A stretch of 64,000 nt of DNA, taken from Flammeovirga sp. EKP202. GTDB taxonomy: Bacteria; Bacteroidota; Bacteroidia; Cytophagales; Flammeovirgaceae. Position 1 is the first letter of the stretch, and each line of letters starts with the position of its first letter. Position numbers and translations under genes: made by a program. The stretch lies in contig NZ_JACVVP010000004.1 of the NCBI RefSeq assembly GCF_014534745.1, positions 1-64,000 of the forward strand, given 5' to 3'. This document shows positions 8,347 through 17,037 of the stretch, piece by piece. The notes beneath the pieces were generated by a model. The model was not told where the DNA came from. It did not search any database and worked only from the letters and a program-made list of their open reading frames with translations.

Positions 8347-9984
8347 TTAGTTCAACACACTCCCAGGATTCATAATGCCGTTAGGATCAATGATACTTTT
8401 AATGTTTTTCATTAAGTTATGATTGTTTTCTCCTACTTTTTCTTTCAACCAAGGTGATAGTGCCCTGCCAATTCCGTGATGATGAGAAAGTGAACCATTA
8501 TTGGACAAAATCGTGTTCACTAAACCTTCATGAAATTGTTGGTAATCTTCTAAAGGTGCACTTTTATCCGTTGGAGAAATAAATGTAAAATAGAGATTCG
8601 CACCGTTTTCATAAACATGTGAAATATGGCACATACATACGGTTTTAGGTCTTGATTTTACATAGGTACGAACATTTTTCCAAAGCTTTTTCAGATCTTT
8701 CCAAAGCACTGACGTTTCAATTGTATCAGTCATCAACCCAAGGTCCATTAAAGGTTCTCGCATGTAGGCAGAATGGAAGCGTTGTGAAAGCCAATTTTTT
8801 GTAGGACGACTGCCAATAGATCTTCCTCCAAACTTCTTGGCTGTAGATTTTATCTTGTCCACTACAAATGAAGTGTAGTCCTTATCACCTTCAACTGAGA
8901 TAAACATTAAAGACCTGCTATTTGGTTTATAGCCTATAGCTTGCAGTGCTTTATCTGAAAACGTTCCTTCAAAACCTTTCATTCTAAAGGCAACTTCCGT
9001 TTCTTCATGATCAGAAATACGGAACAAATGAGGTAATCCAAATTGACCTTGAATACAAGCTTTCATTGCCTCTTGTGCATTTTCAAAGTCTTTGAAAATG
9101 ATACATGCATTTCTACGGTTTTTGAGCTCAAACTTTCTGATTTTGATTGTAGCTTGTGTAATCACGCCAAGTGTGCCTTCTGCACCAATAAATAAAGGCA
9201 TAATTTCCCAACCTTGTGCAGCTTTAGGGTAGCTCTCATTTTCAATAATTCCCGTAGGTGTAATGGCTTTTATACTTAAAACCATATCTTCAATTTTACC
9301 ATAACCTGTAGAACATTGTCCTGCACCTTTTGCTGCGATCCATCCACCTAAAGTAGAGAACTCGAATGATTGAGGGAAATGCCCGCAAGTATATCCTTTT
9401 TGATTTAAAAACTTTTCGAGGGCTGGGCCACTAATCCCCGCTTGTGCAGTGACGGTAAGACTTTCCTCATCCAATTGTATAATTTGGTTCAGATGTTTGG
9501 TCAAGTCCAGCGCAATTCCACCATCAGGAAGACCAATCCCTTTTGTTACTGACGATCTTAGTCCTTGTGGACAAATGGCTATTTTCCATTCATTACATTT
9601 CTGAACAATCAAATCAACTTGTGATTCATCATTGGGGCTTACTACTATGTCAGGCGGAGCGGTTACTTTACCCTGCCTTAACTCCATGAGTTCACCGTAG
9701 AACTTACCAGCAGCATGTTTTGCTCTATCAAAATCTGAAGTCTTAATATTTTCAGCTCCAACAATTTCTGTAAATTCCTTCACATATTTTGGTGCTAATT
9801 GAATTTCCTTTTCAATTGTAACCTCTTTTTCTCCAGGTAAAAATGTGGGTAAATTCACCTCAGAAATAGGAATACCGACAAGTTCTTGAATCGTTTTCTT
9901 GACATCATCAGTAAGCTCTTCGTTATAATTAGGATCACCCCATTTAAGAATTTGTCTGTAAGTGTTTTTAAGCAATGTTTTCAT
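8347..9984 (-). CDS. FAD-linked oxidase, alkyl-DHAP-synthase-like
   Basis: The 545-residue protein has a VAO-type FAD-binding domain. RSSVTKGIGLP, then FEFSTLGGWIAAKGAG and YGKIEDMV line up with the cofactor-binding region of alkylglycerone-phosphate synthase (AGPS). The C-terminal SLSHHHGIGRALSPWL matches the AGPS active-site histidine motif and is unlike plain glycolate oxidases. AGPS swaps the acyl chain of acyl-DHAP for a fatty alcohol, making ether lipids. The gene overlaps the 3' end of glpD by 17 bases, which joins it to DHAP/glycerol-3-phosphate metabolism. The AGPS fold is confident; true ether-lipid activity is inference. Confidence 0.78.
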   Translation of the reverse strand: MKTLLKNTYRQILKWGDPNYNEELTDDVKKTIQELVGIPISEVNLPTFLPGEKEVTIEKEIQLAPKYVKEFTEIVGAENIKTSDFDRAKHAAGKFYGELMELRQGKVTAPPDIVVSPNDESQVDLIVQKCNEWKIAICPQGLRSSVTKGIGLPDGGIALDLTKHLNQIIQLDEESLTVTAQAGISGPALEKFLNQKGYTCGHFPQSFEFSTLGGWIAAKGAGQCSTGYGKIEDMVLSIKAITPTGIIENESYPKAAQGWEIMPLFIGAEGTLGVITQATIKIRKFELKNRRNACIIFKDFENAQEAMKACIQGQFGLPHLFRISDHEETEVAFRMKGFEGTFSDKALQAIGYKPNSRSLMFISVEGDKDYTSFVVDKIKSTAKKFGGRSIGSRPTKNWLSQRFHSAYMREPLMDLGLMTDTIETSVLWKDLKKLWKNVRTYVKSRPKTVCMCHISHVYENGANLYFTFISPTDKSAPLEDYQQFHEGLVNTILSNNGSLSHHHGIGRALSPWLKEKVGENNHNLMKNIKSIIDPNGIMNPGSVLN

Positions 9985-11620
9985 TTCTTTTGTCTAGATT
10001 TCGAATCAATTGATAATGGTTTAATAAGTTTTCTTTTTGTTGAATTAATTGTTCGTCGCTGTAATTCAATTTTTTCTTTAAAATTAAACTAATTTTTTGA
10101 ATCAAAGCTTCAGAGGGTTGATGTAAAGTACCAAGCCCTGTTCTTCTTAAAAAAAGATCTTCCAGAGTGAACGCCATTTCATGATCAATAGCATAATAAA
10201 TCTGAGCTACGACCTCTCCTTCATCAGAAAGCGTTTCAGTAATAGAATTAAAATGACTTTCAAGAATTTCTTTGGCTTCATCACCATACATATTGACCAA
10301 AGTGTCAATCTGTTGATGCGATGCTTTCGGAAATTCCTCCATTAAGTACTTTTTGTAATTTTCAATTTGTAATATACCACATCCAAAAAGAGGTTGTTTT
10401 GCGGTCTGTTCAGGCTTTTTGTTTAATGAAATCAGTGAAGAGATCTTTTCACCTAACAGTTCCGCTAAATGCCTTGAAGTAGTATATTTTCCACCTTCCA
10501 CTGTCCATAGATTTTTGAAACCTTCTGAAGAGTGATCTAGTATTTCATGCTTTCTGGATTGATTATAAGTGTTTTCTGTGGTTTGATCAACCAAAGGTCT
10601 TAAACCACCATAATAATATGTGACGTCTTCTTTTTTGAGGATATCACTTCCATAGCAAGTATTGACTTCACTGATGAGCTCATCAATACTCTCTTGAGTT
10701 ACCTTCCAATCTTCAACTTTACCTCTGTAGGGCTTATCAGTAGTTCCAATAATGGTGTGCCCCCTCCACGGCAGTAACATGATGTGTCTTCCCTTTGGTG
10801 TTACTAAAGCAACAGCATGTTTATTTCCTAGAGAAGGAGTGACAATATGAATACCTTCAGATCTTAAAGGAGTGGAGGGTCTTTTGGGAGAATTTTCAAG
10901 TTGTAAAATGGAATCCGTCCAAGCACCAGCACAATTGATGATCACGGTTCCGTTGAGTTGTACTTTTTTATTATGAATCAGATCGATGCCTTCAATACCC
11001 TTCACTGTATTATTGATCACTTTGAAGTCTGTAACTTTGCAATAATTACAAACTTCAGCACCATGAAACATGGCAGATTTAATAAAAGCCAACGTTAATC
11101 TTTCCGCATAAGCATTTTGACAATCGTAATAGACATAGCTTCCTAGCAGCCCTTCTTCTAGAATTGTTTTCTCTCTTATAATGGTTTTTCTTCGACTTAA
11201 CGTTTGGTAGTTAGGAAGGGCATTCTCTTTTAATTTTGTATTCTTCTTATCATAGGATAGATAATCATACGCTTCCATACCTGCTTTGAGCATCAATTGG
11301 TCTTTCAAAGAATAAAAAGGAAGCATAAAGGGGATTGGTCTTACAAAATTAGGGGCAATGTCCGACAGGTAGCGTCTTTCTTTTAACGATTCTCGAACAA
11401 GACCTATTTCTAAGTTTTTGAGGTAACGTAAACCTCCATGAATCAGCTTGGAAGTGGCAGCGGAAGTACCACTACCAAAATCACTTTTTTCTAACAAGGC
11501 AACAGATGCTCCTTTTAGACTTAATTCATAAGCAATGGAAGCACCTGTAATTCCGCCTCCAATGATGATAGCATCATAGTGAGGTGCAGAAAAACCTCTA
11601 TGAGTCATAGGGTGTTGCAT
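9968..11620 (-). CDS. glpD: Glycerol-3-phosphate dehydrogenase/oxidase (GlpD family)
   Basis: This is a 550-residue flavoenzyme. The N-terminal IIIGGGITGASIAYE is the Rossmann FAD motif, followed by TSAATSKLIHGGLRYL, the GlpD signature. IGTTDKPYRG and the later VEGGKYTTSRHLAE are also typical. It oxidises glycerol-3-phosphate to DHAP at the inner membrane, passing electrons to quinone. An inner ATG at codon 5 is possible. Its stop lies inside the start of the AGPS-like gene, so the two are translationally coupled. No glycerol kinase or facilitator gene is adjacent; an FGGY kinase lies 47 kb away. Confidence 0.9.
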   Translation of the reverse strand: MQHPMTHRGFSAPHYDAIIIGGGITGASIAYELSLKGASVALLEKSDFGSGTSAATSKLIHGGLRYLKNLEIGLVRESLKERRYLSDIAPNFVRPIPFMLPFYSLKDQLMLKAGMEAYDYLSYDKKNTKLKENALPNYQTLSRRKTIIREKTILEEGLLGSYVYYDCQNAYAERLTLAFIKSAMFHGAEVCNYCKVTDFKVINNTVKGIEGIDLIHNKKVQLNGTVIINCAGAWTDSILQLENSPKRPSTPLRSEGIHIVTPSLGNKHAVALVTPKGRHIMLLPWRGHTIIGTTDKPYRGKVEDWKVTQESIDELISEVNTCYGSDILKKEDVTYYYGGLRPLVDQTTENTYNQSRKHEILDHSSEGFKNLWTVEGGKYTTSRHLAELLGEKISSLISLNKKPEQTAKQPLFGCGILQIENYKKYLMEEFPKASHQQIDTLVNMYGDEAKEILESHFNSITETLSDEGEVVAQIYYAIDHEMAFTLEDLFLRRTGLGTLHQPSEALIQKISLILKKKLNYSDEQLIQQKENLLNHYQLIRNLDKRNENIA

Positions 11621-11691
11621 AAGTGTTTATTTATTGGTTTGGTTCCCAAAAAATAACGAATGCAATTCGTATTTCAATAGAAATCATTCAT

Positions 11692-11964
11692 TTATTTGTC
11701 CGTGTGCCCTAGTGATCTTTCAGGATCGATTAAATTACGGATGGTTTGTTTGACTTTTTTAGGCTCCGGAAAACCTTGCTCTTTTCTATCCCAAACTTGC
11801 TGTTCATTGACATAGATTTTAAAGACACCACCGTTAGTAGGTCTTAAACTGATTTCTTCTATTTCGTTATTAAAAGTATACAGTAATTCTTGTTGAAGCC
11901 AAACTGCTCTAGGTGTCCACTGACATAGTGTACAATATTCAATCGTAATTTTAATCTTCTCCAT
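11692..11964 (-). CDS. SelT/SelW/SelH-like thioredoxin-fold protein (Rdx family)
   Basis: The 90-residue protein starts MEKIKITIEYCTLCQW. The CTLC motif sits after the first strand, as CxxC or CxxU does in the SelW/Rdx family, here with plain cysteines. GGVFKIYVNEQQVWDRKE followed by FPEPKKVKQ is the conserved second half. The frame is open upstream to 12096, but that extension is hydrophobic, collides with the divergent lactonase promoter and would spoil the family length, so the start at 11964 is chosen. The role is probably thiol redox; the substrate is unknown. Confidence 0.82.
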   Translation of the reverse strand: MEKIKITIEYCTLCQWTPRAVWLQQELLYTFNNEIEEISLRPTNGGVFKIYVNEQQVWDRKEQGFPEPKKVKQTIRNLIDPERSLGHTDK

Positions 11965-12065
11965 TATTCTTTTTCTATCTATAAATGATGGTTGTTTATA
12001 GAAATAAAAGTAAATAAATATTACATTTTTTGTACTTTGGAGCCTTAAATAAAATAAATAAAGAG

Positions 12066-13169
12066 ATGAAAAAATTATTGATAACTTTTTTAGCATACTT
12101 ACTTTCTACCCCAATCTTTTCACAAAATAATTTTTATGTAGGAACCTATACTAGCACTAAATCGGAAGGAATTTATAAAATGCATATTGATGTAAAAAAC
12201 AACAAACTGATTTTGGATGGTGTTGCCGCTAAATCGGATCAGCCTTCCTATCTGGCTTTTTCAAAAGACCATCAATATGTAGTTGCTGTCAATGAAAATT
12301 CTGACAATAAACTACCAGGTAAGGATGGACAAGTGAGTTTATTCAAAGTGGATAAGGCTTCTGGAAATCTTACTTTTGTAAATCAGGTGAATAGTGGAGG
12401 AGCTCACCCTTGTCATGTATCACTTGATGATCAAAATAACGTTTTTGTAGCCAATTACTCTGGAGGAAATGTGGGCGTTTTTAAAATTAAAGATGGAGTT
12501 TTAGAGGAGAAGTCCTCTTTAGTTCAGTACGAAGGAAAAGGTCCAAGAACAAACAGACAAGAAGCAGCGCACGCTCACTTTTCAAATTATGTAGCTCAAA
12601 AGGAAAGAGTATATACAGTGGATTTGGGTAGTGATAAAGTACATGAGTATAAAGTAGTAAATGGAGCACTAGAAGAGACGAATTCAATAGCAATTACACC
12701 TGGCGGCGGTCCTCGTCATTTGGTATGGTCAAAAGGAGGGAAGTTCCTTTATGTACTTAATGAACTGTCTTGTTCAGTATCTGCTTATGCAATGTCTGAA
12801 AGTGGTTATGAATTGAAAGAAGAAATTTCTACTCTTCCATCGGATTTTGATAAAAGCAAGTTAAATACATGTGCGGCCATCAAAGTTTCAAAAGATGGTA
12901 AATTCTTGTACGCGTCTAACAGAGGTCATAATAGCATAGTGGTATATAGAATTGATCAGAAAACAGGTAAGTTGAAAAACTTAGGTTTTGTTCCTACTCA
13001 CGGTGATTCACCAAGAGATTTTAGTATTAGCCCAAAACAAGACTTTGTAGTGGTATCGAATCAGCAATCTAATAATGTAGTTTTATTAAAAAGAAATAAA
13101 AAGACAGGAATGTTAGAATATAAAGACGAGGTGGAAGTGCCATTACCTGTTAATGTTGTTTTTTGGTAG
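12066..13169 (+). CDS. Secreted lactonase, seven-bladed beta-propeller (6-phosphogluconolactonase-like)
   Basis: The 367-residue protein has a signal peptide (MKKLLITFLAYLLSTPIFSQ) and then a propeller with the family repeats: FYVGTYTSTKSEGIY, HPCHVSLD, GGGPRHLVWS, FLYASNRGHNSIVVY and DSPRDFSISP. These belong to the PF10282 lactonase family. The ATG at 12066 is chosen over an upstream in-frame ATG at 12030 because it gives a proper signal peptide. Export makes a classic cytosolic pentose-phosphate role unlikely. It more plausibly acts on an extracellular or periplasmic sugar lactone, or belongs to the muconate-cyclising branch. Confidence 0.85.
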   Translation: MKKLLITFLAYLLSTPIFSQNNFYVGTYTSTKSEGIYKMHIDVKNNKLILDGVAAKSDQPSYLAFSKDHQYVVAVNENSDNKLPGKDGQVSLFKVDKASGNLTFVNQVNSGGAHPCHVSLDDQNNVFVANYSGGNVGVFKIKDGVLEEKSSLVQYEGKGPRTNRQEAAHAHFSNYVAQKERVYTVDLGSDKVHEYKVVNGALEETNSIAITPGGGPRHLVWSKGGKFLYVLNELSCSVSAYAMSESGYELKEEISTLPSDFDKSKLNTCAAIKVSKDGKFLYASNRGHNSIVVYRIDQKTGKLKNLGFVPTHGDSPRDFSISPKQDFVVVSNQQSNNVVLLKRNKKTGMLEYKDEVEVPLPVNVVFW

Positions 13170-13230
13170 AACCTATTATTGTCTTTGATCAGAAGTAAAA
13201 GCACAATAACATCCTTGAAAGGAAAAAAAT

Positions 13231-13260
13231 AAACCCTGATGTAAAACATCAGGGTTTTTA
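13231..13260. terminator. Bidirectional terminator
   Basis: A perfect stem AAACCCTGATG/CATCAGGGTTT (13231-13257) lies between the convergent lactonase and META-lipoprotein genes, with an A-run before and a T-run after. Confidence 0.92.
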
Positions 13261-13338
13261 GCTTAATGATAAAATAGTATTGATTTGGATTTTGAGTCCG
13301 TGTACTTGTGTCTAATGACCAAGTACCATTCTATTGCA

Positions 13339-14340
13339 TTATTTTCGTTTGGCTTTGATCAGCAATTGATCACCGCTGTATAAATAAAGTTCTTTATCCT
13401 TTACTTCGTAACGGTCAACTTTATCCACTTGCATGAAGAATGCTCCTTCAACATCATTTTCAGGACACATCATTCTAGTCGCTGCCAAAGGACCAATTTT
13501 TATTTTTGTAGAATAGGCATCTAGCTCAAATTTCCCTTTGAAATTATTACAGCTGCCAGTACCATTGGCTTCAAGATCTTTCGATAAAAAGAAATTGGGT
13601 ATGTTACCACCTAAATCAGCAACGCCTTCGATTTGAGTTACTTCCCAATTTCTAAATAAATCTCTATGATTTTCCCCTTTTTTAGCGGTTACAAGCACTT
13701 CATCATTTTTGAATAATGTCAGTACTTCACCTTCAACTTTAAACTTGTTGAACTGCTCCAATACTTTACCAAGGGCACGCTCATGTTCAGCCACTTCTTC
13801 ACAGTACATCATCGTTGACATAAATGGACCGGCACTCAAAGTATCTGCTTCAGCATCATACTTCATTGATCCACCTAAACCGTTACAACCGGCATATCCT
13901 GAAATTCTCCCCGTGGCAGGGTCAAAAGCAATATATGTTTTTAAAGGATCTGTCGTTTTTCCTTCTAAGTTTTCAATGACCCATGTTCCTTCAAGTGTCA
14001 TATATGGATCCTGTTTTTCTTTCAATACTTTTACAAGTTTATATTTTAGGGAAGAAGCATCTGCAGGAGGGTTTTCAACTTCAGTCATTGCCACTTCTAT
14101 TTGGTATTCATATCCTTCTTTATATTCAAAGCCTTCTATTGTACCATAGAAATTGCTCCACTCTTCTGCTCCGTCTTCTTTGATCTGATAGCATTTTTGA
14201 GGACCAACACCTGTGCAATCCACTTTTTTACTGCCTATAATTAAAGTTTTAGTAGATAAATTAGGTTGTTTTGATGTTGCACAACTGATTAATGAACCGA
14301 TGCTTATTATAAATAAAGCGAATTTTAGTACTTTTGTCAT
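13339..14340 (-). CDS. Lipoprotein with DUF4377 and two META domains
   Basis: The 333-residue protein starts MTKVLKFALF with a lipobox ending LISC (~20). Residues ~30-95 fit DUF4377 (CTGVGPQKCYQIKE, then FEYKEGYEYQIEV). Two META/HslJ-like domains follow. The first has the core GYAGCNGLGGSMKYD and MMYCEE; the second has NGTGSCNNFKGKFEL and RMMCPEND. The CNxxxG and MMC/MMYC motifs are family hallmarks. An in-frame ATG 69 bases upstream would hide the signal peptide, so the inner start is used. META domains occur in heat-shock and motility-linked envelope proteins; the precise role is unknown. Confidence 0.82.
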   Translation of the reverse strand: MTKVLKFALFIISIGSLISCATSKQPNLSTKTLIIGSKKVDCTGVGPQKCYQIKEDGAEEWSNFYGTIEGFEYKEGYEYQIEVAMTEVENPPADASSLKYKLVKVLKEKQDPYMTLEGTWVIENLEGKTTDPLKTYIAFDPATGRISGYAGCNGLGGSMKYDAEADTLSAGPFMSTMMYCEEVAEHERALGKVLEQFNKFKVEGEVLTLFKNDEVLVTAKKGENHRDLFRNWEVTQIEGVADLGGNIPNFFLSKDLEANGTGSCNNFKGKFELDAYSTKIKIGPLAATRMMCPENDVEGAFFMQVDKVDRYEVKDKELYLYSGDQLLIKAKRK

Positions 14341-14684
14341 GTTATTTAATGTAGTTATGTTGAGTAAAACTAAACGATACAAATACGTTTGAGTTTTTTT
14401 TAAAATCATTTATTAAGACATTACTTTTTAAATATACTGTAAACCAGTCAGTTATTTGAGATTAAAAATAGTTAAAAGAAATAACGATTAGACCATAATA
14501 GAAAAAAGATTAGGTATTTATTTATAAAAAAGATAAGCGGTTCTATTCGACTTAAAGTTTGACAGAAACAATAACGTTCAATGATCAAAAGAATATTAAA
14601 GAGGTTTTATCCCTCTTAATTAATTCTAAATTTTTGTTCTAAGTATTTTTTTATTTGTCGTTATAGTAGAAGAATCAAAGTATT
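14341..14684. other. AT-rich divergent intergenic region
   Basis: This lies between the META lipoprotein (-) and the small lipoprotein (+) and presumably carries both promoters. No exact TAnnTTTG box, repeat or RNA is evident. Confidence 0.45.
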
Positions 14685-15053
14685 ATGACAAGATATATTA
14701 TCAATATCCTAACATTGTTGTGTATTTGCTGCTTTTTGCACTCTTGTAGTCAAGAAGAAGAATCATCACTGACAACATGTGACAATGAAGGAGTATCCAA
14801 TAGGGTCAGAGAATTTGAAGAGGTTCTTAATAGAGCGGTAAGTGATTCTGATTGTGAAACCATACTATCAACAAGTACGGAGACGGTAGAGTTTATAGAT
14901 GATAACTATAATTGCCTTATTATCTATTATGTGTTGAGGGATAATGGTATCGAGACCGATAGAGAAGCAGAAGATCACTTAGCAAATATAAAAGAATACG
15001 TTTTAGGCCTGAGCCACCAATGTGAAACAGAGATTGCACCTAGTTTTAACTAG
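14685..15053 (+). CDS. Hypothetical lipoprotein
   Basis: The 122-residue protein has a lipoprotein signal peptide with lipobox LHSC at about residue 21. The mature part is short, acidic and probably helical, with four further cysteines (TTCDNEG, SDCETI, YNCLII, HQCETE) that could form two disulfides. I do not recognise the family. It is a single gene between two intergenic regions. Confidence 0.65.
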   Translation: MTRYIINILTLLCICCFLHSCSQEEESSLTTCDNEGVSNRVREFEEVLNRAVSDSDCETILSTSTETVEFIDDNYNCLIIYYVLRDNGIETDREAEDHLANIKEYVLGLSHQCETEIAPSFN

Positions 15054-15252
15054 GCGTACATCCCATTTATTTTTATAGAGGTTTTGAAATTCTATAATCA
15101 GTTAAAAGAGTTCTTTACCATTGAAGTGTGACATTTATTTCTTCAGTAATTATCACCTTACCTTGAGGAATCCTATTCCATGTTGTTTTAATTTATTTTG
15201 TAATTATCTTAATGATAATTTATAGGATGAGGGATTTCCATTCAGATTTTTT

Positions 15253-15260
15253 TACTTTTG
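15253..15260 (+). promoter_or_regulatory. Candidate -7 box of the PfkB kinase gene
   Basis: TACTTTTG matches TAnnTTTG and lies 88 bases before the kinase start codon, which leaves a leader of about 80 bases containing the hairpin at 15287-15320. No -33 TTTG is at the right distance. Confidence 0.45.
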
Positions 15261-15286
15261 TGCTCCTAATATTTAGAAATTAAGTT

Positions 15287-15320
15287 CTAAGTCACCTTGT
15301 TTCATGAAACGACGACTTAG
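15287..15320 (+). promoter_or_regulatory. Hairpin in the leader of the PfkB kinase gene
   Basis: An outer stem CTAAGTC/GACTTAG (15287-15293 with 15314-15320) encloses a perfect 12-bp palindrome GTTTCATGAAAC (15299-15310). It lies between the -7 box and the ATG at 15348. It could be an RNA leader structure or, through the palindrome, an operator. Confidence 0.45.
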
Positions 15321-15347
15321 TACACATAAAGTAATAAAATTAAACTT

Positions 15348-16268
15348 ATGAGTTTATTAACTGTAGGTTCAGTTGCTTTTGATGCAATTGAAACACCATT
15401 TGGCAAGACTGATAAAATCATTGGAGGAGCAGGTACATACATCTCTATCTCATCTTCATTCTTTGTAAAACCTGTTAGAGTAGTAGCAGTAGTAGGTGAT
15501 GATTTTCCTCAGGAATACATCAAAACTTTACAAGATCAAGGCGTTGATACAGAAGGTCTTCAAATCAAAGAAGGGGAAAAGACATTTTTCTGGGCAGGGA
15601 AATATCACAATGATATGAACTCAAGAGATACGTTAGTAACGGAGCTAAATGTTTTAGAACACTTCGATCCTATCGTTCCAGAAAGTTACCAAGGAACGGA
15701 ATACGTGATGTTGGGTAACCTTTCTCCACAAGTTCAAAGTACAGTTATTGAGCGTATGAAAGATCGTCCTAAGTTGGTTGTGATGGACACAATGAACTTC
15801 TGGATGGACATTGCAATGGAAGACCTTGCAAAAACGATCTCAATGGTAGATGTTCTTTCTGTAAACGATGAGGAAGCTCGTCAATTATCAGGAGAGTATT
15901 CATTGAGAAAAGCAGCAAAGAAAATCATGGCAATGGGACCTAAGTACTTAATCATCAAAAAAGGTGAACACGGTGCTTTATTATTCCACGAAGACCAAAT
16001 TTTCTCAGCTCCAGCTTTACCATTGGAAGAAGTATTTGACCCAACAGGAGCAGGTGATACATTCGCAGGTGGATTTATCGGTTATTTAGCAAAAACAGAT
16101 GATATCTCTTTTGAGAATATGAAGAAAGCTGTGATCTACGGTTCAGCAATGGCTTCATTCTGTGTTGAAAAATTTGGTACTGAGCGTTTATTAGAAATCA
16201 CTGAAAAAGATTTAGAAGCACGTGTTCAGGAATTCCATAAATTAACTTCATTTGATATGACTTTCTAA
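15348..16268 (+). CDS. PfkB/ribokinase-family sugar or nucleoside kinase
   Basis: The 306-residue protein has the family N-terminal glycine motif (IIGGAGTYIS) and the C-terminal ATP/catalytic motif DPTGAGDTFAGGF, with Asp of GAGD as the catalytic base. VNDEEARQLSGE and LIIKKGEHGALLF are also typical. The substrate cannot be read from sequence; sugar or nucleoside are the options. It is followed by a strong terminator that ends right against the next start codon. The leader holds a nested hairpin. Confidence 0.85.
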   Translation: MSLLTVGSVAFDAIETPFGKTDKIIGGAGTYISISSSFFVKPVRVVAVVGDDFPQEYIKTLQDQGVDTEGLQIKEGEKTFFWAGKYHNDMNSRDTLVTELNVLEHFDPIVPESYQGTEYVMLGNLSPQVQSTVIERMKDRPKLVVMDTMNFWMDIAMEDLAKTISMVDVLSVNDEEARQLSGEYSLRKAAKKIMAMGPKYLIIKKGEHGALLFHEDQIFSAPALPLEEVFDPTGAGDTFAGGFIGYLAKTDDISFENMKKAVIYGSAMASFCVEKFGTERLLEITEKDLEARVQEFHKLTSFDMTF

Positions 16269-16294
16269 TTAGAAAGGAATCAATTGTTGAAACT

Positions 16295-16337
16295 AAACTT
16301 CTCTGCTTATTTTTGAATAAAGTAGAGAAGTTTTTTT
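16295..16337 (+). terminator. Terminator of the PfkB gene, abutting the TatD start codon
   Basis: The stem AAACTTCTCTgCTT (16295-16308) pairs with AAGtAGAGAAGTTT (16320-16333), with one G-U pair. Seven T end at 16337, and the next gene's ATG starts at 16338. Confidence 0.9.
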
Positions 16338-17000
16338 ATGCATCAATATTTCAACTCACACACTCACCACCCAACAGGTCATGGATTGGAATTGGTGAAT
16401 CAATTTATTCAAGATGATTTTTCTAATAGTGAAAATTTAGTCAGTGCAGGAATACACCCTTGGCATTTAGATAAGGTAGAACTGACTTCTTGCTTTTTGA
16501 AATTGGAAAAGCAGGCCGAAAATTTATCCGCTATCGGAGAAACAGGGTTAGATAGAGTTATTGAATACCCATTGGAAGAACAAAAAGTGATTTTTAAAAG
16601 ACATATTGATATTGCTGAGCACTATCAAAAACCAATGATTATTCATTGTGTTAGGGCTTACTCTGATGTTCTTCAATTAAGAAAAGAAATGAAACCTAAA
16701 ATGCCATGGATCTTTCATGGGTTTATGGGAAACCTACAAATTGCACGTCAGATAATAGATAGAGGATGTTTTTTATCCTTTGGAAAGGGAATTTTGCAGC
16801 AGAGACCCAAACTCCATCAAGTTATACAAGAGACTCCATCTCAGTTTCATTTATTTGAAACGGATGATGCTCAAGATCTTAAAATAGAGGAAGTTTACCA
16901 AAGAGGAGCTTTGCTTTATGGAAAGGATTTAAATGAAGTAGTGGAAGAAAAATTACAAATAGCTAAAAACTTATTTCCCAAAATAAATGATCTTCTTTAG
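16338..17000 (+). CDS. TatD-family metal-dependent hydrolase
   Basis: The 220-residue protein is a small TIM-barrel hydrolase. Metal ligands are visible: H8/H10 (SHTHH), E68 (IGETGLD), H103 (IIHCVRAYSD), H127 (FHGFMG) and an Asp in ETDDAQ (~176). TatD proteins are 3'-5' DNases or deacylases. The protein is somewhat shorter than E. coli TatD, but this size is common in the phylum. Its ATG touches the T-run of the upstream terminator, leaving no room for a private promoter. Expression must come from readthrough or from a promoter inside the PfkB gene. Confidence 0.82.
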   Translation: MHQYFNSHTHHPTGHGLELVNQFIQDDFSNSENLVSAGIHPWHLDKVELTSCFLKLEKQAENLSAIGETGLDRVIEYPLEEQKVIFKRHIDIAEHYQKPMIIHCVRAYSDVLQLRKEMKPKMPWIFHGFMGNLQIARQIIDRGCFLSFGKGILQQRPKLHQVIQETPSQFHLFETDDAQDLKIEEVYQRGALLYGKDLNEVVEEKLQIAKNLFPKINDLL

Positions 17001-17037
17001 ATTTGCAGTCGATTTTTAAAATTTACATTCAAAGAAG

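Noticed and set aside
11965..12096. Upstream extension of the SelW-like protein
   Set aside because: It would overlap the divergent lactonase gene and add a hydrophobic stretch foreign to the family.
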